From Lithospermum erythrorhizon (Eukaryota > Streptophyta > Magnoliopsida > Boraginales > Boraginaceae): DNA of 64,000 bases. The stretch is from positions 248,001 through 312,000 of the forward strand of contig JADFUC010000335.1 of assembly GCA_019722365.1 (NCBI GenBank), read 5' to 3'. The translations under genes were made by a program, and so were the position numbers. Positions 60,752 through 64,000 of this stretch are shown here, piece by piece. Each line of letters begins with the position of its first letter. Position 1 is the first letter of the stretch. The notes under the pieces are model-generated. The model was not told the DNA's origin. It did not search any database and saw only the letters and a list, made by a program, of their open reading frames with translations.

Positions 60752-61747
60752 TCATTCAATCTTCCAGGCATAAAGAAACAAGCAAAACTCAGATGCCCCA
60801 TTCGCATTAAGCCCCTCAACTGATCCACTGCTTCCTGTCTGTGATGACAATGGCGTCGAGGCTGATGACAATGATGAAGTTGGCGATGATGATGAAGTTG
60901 ACAATGATGTATGAGATGTAGGTGAAAAACTTGGCTTGAAAATGAACAAACCATGCCTTAAACCAGGGCTAAATAACCAATCATGGACATCCCAATATAC
61001 TTCAATTCTTGCTTTGCTAATATGAATAGCTTCATTTCCTCTAAATTTCCATTGCAGATGTTTGACATGAATTAGCAAATGCCCATCAATCTTTATCTCC
61101 ATTTCTGGATCAGTTCCATTTTCAGAACTGTTATTACCTTGGCTACTACCAATACTTCCTCCTTTGTTCTTACACTCAATTGAAATCTCATGAAATTTCC
61201 CTTTTCCATCAAACTTGACTCTTGAAACAAACCTCTTTTTCCCAAAAATGTGTTCTTTTCTTGAGACCAAAACTGGATCAACCAAAGCTGGCCTACAACC
61301 AGTCTTCCTATAAGCATCTTTCTTCATGTCGCCAAGAAGCAACACAACCTCTTCATCACAAATAACTGCAACATAGTACTCTGAGCTTGGTTCTGTTTCA
61401 CCATTAAACTTTGCAGCCTTAAGATCCCAGAAAACATCAACTACCATACCCTCTACGACGAATCGCTTACTCCCTTGTTTCCTCCAGAAATACCATGGTT
61501 TCAACTCCACTTTGCATGTGTATTGCCCATCTCCACCTCCATCAATCCCTCCGACCGCTACCGATAAGCCATGAAGAAGGAGATTCCTGCACCATGTAAC
61601 AGTGATCAATCTGAAACCATCAGCCATTTTGGTTCTGTACATGGACATCAGAACACTTTGTCCTGATCTGCTCACTGCAGCTACATCATCAGTCAGTTTT
61701 TCCCCTGAAGAAAAACAAGCAGGAATTCCAATTTGTTCATGCATCAT
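60752..61747 (-). CDS. DUF868 family protein
   Basis: An intronless gene of 331 residues, a normal size for this plant family. The start MMHEQIGIPACFSSGEKL, the core (ITVTWCRNLLLHGLSV near residue 48; WRKQGSKRF; VDVFWDLKAAKF; YYVAVICDEEVVLLLGD; HIFGKKRFVSRVKFD; VYWDVHDWLF) and the C-terminus FCLFLYAWKIE all match DUF868. Biochemical function is unknown. The family has no catalytic motif I can point to; alternating hydrophobic strands suggest a beta-rich fold. Residues of about 279-318 form a Ser/Thr/Pro-rich low-complexity tail before the conserved end. A second ATG directly follows the first. It is convergent with AFC2. Confidence 0.93.
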   Translation of the reverse strand: MMHEQIGIPACFSSGEKLTDDVAAVSRSGQSVLMSMYRTKMADGFRLITVTWCRNLLLHGLSVAVGGIDGGGDGQYTCKVELKPWYFWRKQGSKRFVVEGMVVDVFWDLKAAKFNGETEPSSEYYVAVICDEEVVLLLGDMKKDAYRKTGCRPALVDPVLVSRKEHIFGKKRFVSRVKFDGKGKFHEISIECKNKGGSIGSSQGNNSSENGTDPEMEIKIDGHLLIHVKHLQWKFRGNEAIHISKARIEVYWDVHDWLFSPGLRHGLFIFKPSFSPTSHTSLSTSSSSPTSSLSSASTPLSSQTGSSGSVEGLNANGASEFCLFLYAWKIE

Positions 61748-62846
61748 GGTTTATGGTTATCAAAAATTGTTGAACAAAATCTTGAAAAGGGGTTGAAGTA
61801 AATGAAAATGAAAAGTGGATTAAAAAGAGATGTTAATGATCAGAGATGATGCCAGAGGTGTTTTTAAAGCATTTATGAAAACCCAAAAAACAAATATTAA
61901 GTATACAAACTGGCATATAGATGGAAGATGGATGAGAGTGGGTAATGAATAATCCATTTATATTCAATTATCTATTGTAGTCTTACCTGTCTATGTTCCA
62001 ATTTGATAGTATTTTTTGTTTATTTTTTCAATAATTGTTTGGTTACATACTTACAAGTTTAAATAATTTATTGGTCAATTAATTTGAACAGGACAAAGTT
62101 TTGGGATTTCAATGTGAGATTGATTGAATCACAGTTGAAGTCCTTTTCTCCATGCTTGGTAAAAAGACGTGAGATTTCTTCATCAGATTTATATGTACTA
62201 TACAGAGTTCCTGGGGAGCATGCAGCACATGCAATGGAGATGGAGCTAAATGCATCACCAGTCCTTCATGTACCAAAAAGAATGTATGACTAATCAAGAA
62301 TATGATGACGCAATAAAAAAATCCAATTTTACTTAAACCTTAATTTCCTTATATTTAAAAAGTTATGTTTAAATTAATGGTATCTTGACTTTTAAGTTTC
62401 ATAGCATTTGTTATTTGACAAAGATATTTTAACTGCACATCCATTATACATTTATACTACATGTAAGTCTTGTCAGTACATTTGATGAAATATAAAATTA
62501 TAATGATTTAAAACCTTAACAGGAACTAATAAAATGGCCATGGATTAGAGGTTTAAGTATATCAGACAATTATCACAAGGTTTAATCTATTGTACAAATC
62601 ATAGTGGATTTACAGGTAGAACTCTCTAATACAGCTCCCTATGTTGCAGAATAGTTGTAGCAGTTTTCCAGGTTTTCTGGGAAGTTTCTTTAATTGAAGG
62701 ACACCAAAAAATGTGCTTCAATAATACGATGTACGGAGTATTAGATAGATAAGGCCTCAATGTATCAATGGAAATTTGGGAAGAACTTCCTACTGGAAAA
62801 TGGAACTCCCATATTTGACAGAAGACAAACTTTAGAGGAACCCAGG
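61748..62846. other. Intergenic DNA between DUF868 and PCH2
   Basis: Holds the DUF868 promoter and the PCH2 3' flank. Overlapping small frames at 62,084-62,297 on both strands have no recognisable protein. No gene was supported. Confidence 0.55.
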
Positions 62847-63986
62847 TCAGTCTGGTAGCTCAGAGCGTTCTCGTGTAGCAGTTGCTATCATTGTCTGCAA
62901 AAACTTGTTTATGTGGCAGTTGAAGGGGTTTTCTAAAGCCGCGTGCGCTAAGAACGGAAGCTTTCTAAGTGATCTTCCACTCAAGCCCTGAACAGGAAAT
63001 AATAAAACTATTAACATCACCAGGGATTTTTCATGTAAAATACGAGCAAATTAAGACTAGGAGTATCTTAACCTCGCATGATTCAGCAGCTCGTAGCAAT
63101 TGATCGCATAAATCCAGTTTCGCCAAAGGTTCTGAAACTTCTATAGTGCTTAGTCTCTCTTTTAGTCCGAAGAAACTTGGAAGCATGAAGTTGTTATCCT
63201 ACATTAGAAATCAAATATCGTTCATCCAAGGAAATCAAACTAAAATAGTCATTTGCGGACTAGATAACTCCTGAGCATCTCAATGCCCGAATATCATCTT
63301 GTAAATGGAATGCAAGTATAATATGATTACCTCTGAATGGCAAGTGGAGATAACTCCAGCTCTTAAAAGCTCTTGCAAACATGACCTCAAAATCTCATAG
63401 CGTGCATGAACTGTTGGAGGTCCCACGTAAGCTTTAATATCAGCTCGATCTACAAAAGCTATATCTGCATCACAGAAAAATTCATATGTTTTCAATCTGA
63501 AACTAGTGCAATCACATGAGTATCGGCTCTTCCAATTTTATGAAGCAACTGCAAGACAGAAGCAAAAGACAAACAAAGACTGGCAACTCTAAAACTCTCT
63601 AACTTCAGAAGGGAGTACTTTCAATTGATTTCTCAAGTCCACCAACTTTACTATCATAAACTGTTGTCTGCTCAATTGATGTAACATTAAAGCATAGGGC
63701 ACGGATCTCAGTATCTAAAAATGGTAACAGGCAGTCATAGAAAAAATAATTTTGAGAAGAAGCCTGTATAAGTCTGGTCAAAAGAAATCTCATCTTTTGT
63801 AACCAAACAACTCACTCAAAGATGCTACAAGTGGAATCATAATTTCAATGTAAGTAATAATTATACAATATATTAAAAGATTTAGAAGAACCTACCAATT
63901 GCAGTGGTGATGTTGGAGGTTGTAAGGATGATAACATTTGGAGCGGATTTCAACTTGTCTAGCTGGGTCAATAAAGCATTCACCAC
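62847..63986 (-). CDS. PCH2: PCH2/TRIP13 AAA+ ATPase, C-terminal part (gene leaves the window)
   Basis: The last four coding exons on the minus strand: 63,986-63,896, 63,464-63,331, 63,198-63,073 and 62,987-62,847. They encode the end of the AAA+ domain and the C-terminal helical part. Diagnostic sequence: [20 protein letters not shown], then [10 protein letters not shown] joined in phase to [17 protein letters not shown], then [13 protein letters not shown]. The last exon begins [18 protein letters not shown] and ends at TGA (62,847-62,849). Walker A and B lie beyond the right edge. PCH2/TRIP13 remodels HORMA-domain proteins such as ASY1 and MAD2. In plants it is needed for normal meiotic crossover formation and synapsis, and the rice homologue is called CRC1. 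Junctions are GT-AG and in phase, so I see no sign of damage. Confidence 0.93.
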
Positions 63987-64000
63987 CTGAGAGTAAAAAT

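Noticed and set aside
1..64000. tRNA genes, rRNA, CRISPR arrays or organellar inserts
   Set aside because: Scanned by eye for conserved tRNA box B, spaced direct repeats and organellar genes; nothing convincing. A tRNA scan would settle the first point.

Overview
The window is plant nuclear DNA, most likely from a eudicot. It has spliced genes with GT-AG introns, AT-rich intergenic DNA full of transposon relics, and plant-only families: sieve element occlusion protein, BTB-TAZ protein, RGLG-type RING ligase, DUF868, DUF674. Transposon style and gene similarity suggest an asterid, but I cannot fix the species. I see no prokaryotic, organellar or viral segment.

Left half (1 to about 38 kb): mostly decayed mobile DNA around one gene. 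In order: a Ty1/copia polyprotein relic (1-3.3 kb) with a candidate 3' LTR (to about 4.85 kb); a minisatellite-filled, intron-like stretch ending in a GC-rich exon-like block (5.1-6.15 kb); a broken DUF674 copy (6.9-7.3 kb, minus); a roughly 178 bp tandem duplication (7.55-7.9 kb); a frameshifted BED/DUF659 hAT transposase (8.65-10.57 kb, minus) with a minisatellite-filled leader intron; an LTR-like block (13.2-14.4 kb); a four-exon pectate lyase gene (17,973-19,891, plus); two related AT-rich repeats (20.8-21.8 and 23.07-23.56 kb), one carrying a MITE; a CACTA (En/Spm) transposase relic (26.6-29.5 kb) ending in a recognisable CACTA terminus at 30,809; a MITE with internal palindromes (30.97-31.55 kb); and faint LTR-like debris to about 37.7 kb.

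Right half (38-64 kb): a gene-rich segment. BT1/BT2-like BTB-TAZ gene (plus, 5 exons); ATG16 (minus, 4 exons); SEO (minus, 7 exons); RGLG RING/vWA ligase (minus, 11 coding exons plus a probable leader intron); AFC2-like LAMMER kinase (plus, 11 exons); DUF868 gene (minus, intronless); and the 3' part of PCH2/TRIP13 (minus, leaving the window). I joined exons by hand; every junction keeps reading phase, and protein lengths agree with the families as I remember them.

The genes do not form a pathway. They cover phloem sealing, autophagy, ubiquitination, splicing-factor phosphorylation, transcriptional scaffolding and meiosis. I found no convincing new biological system. The best leads are the pectate lyase lacking its expected catalytic-loop motif at the exon 2/3 junction, the paired repeats that preserve an empty site for a MITE, and the repeated leader-intron architecture that appears once with and once without a hAT transposase.
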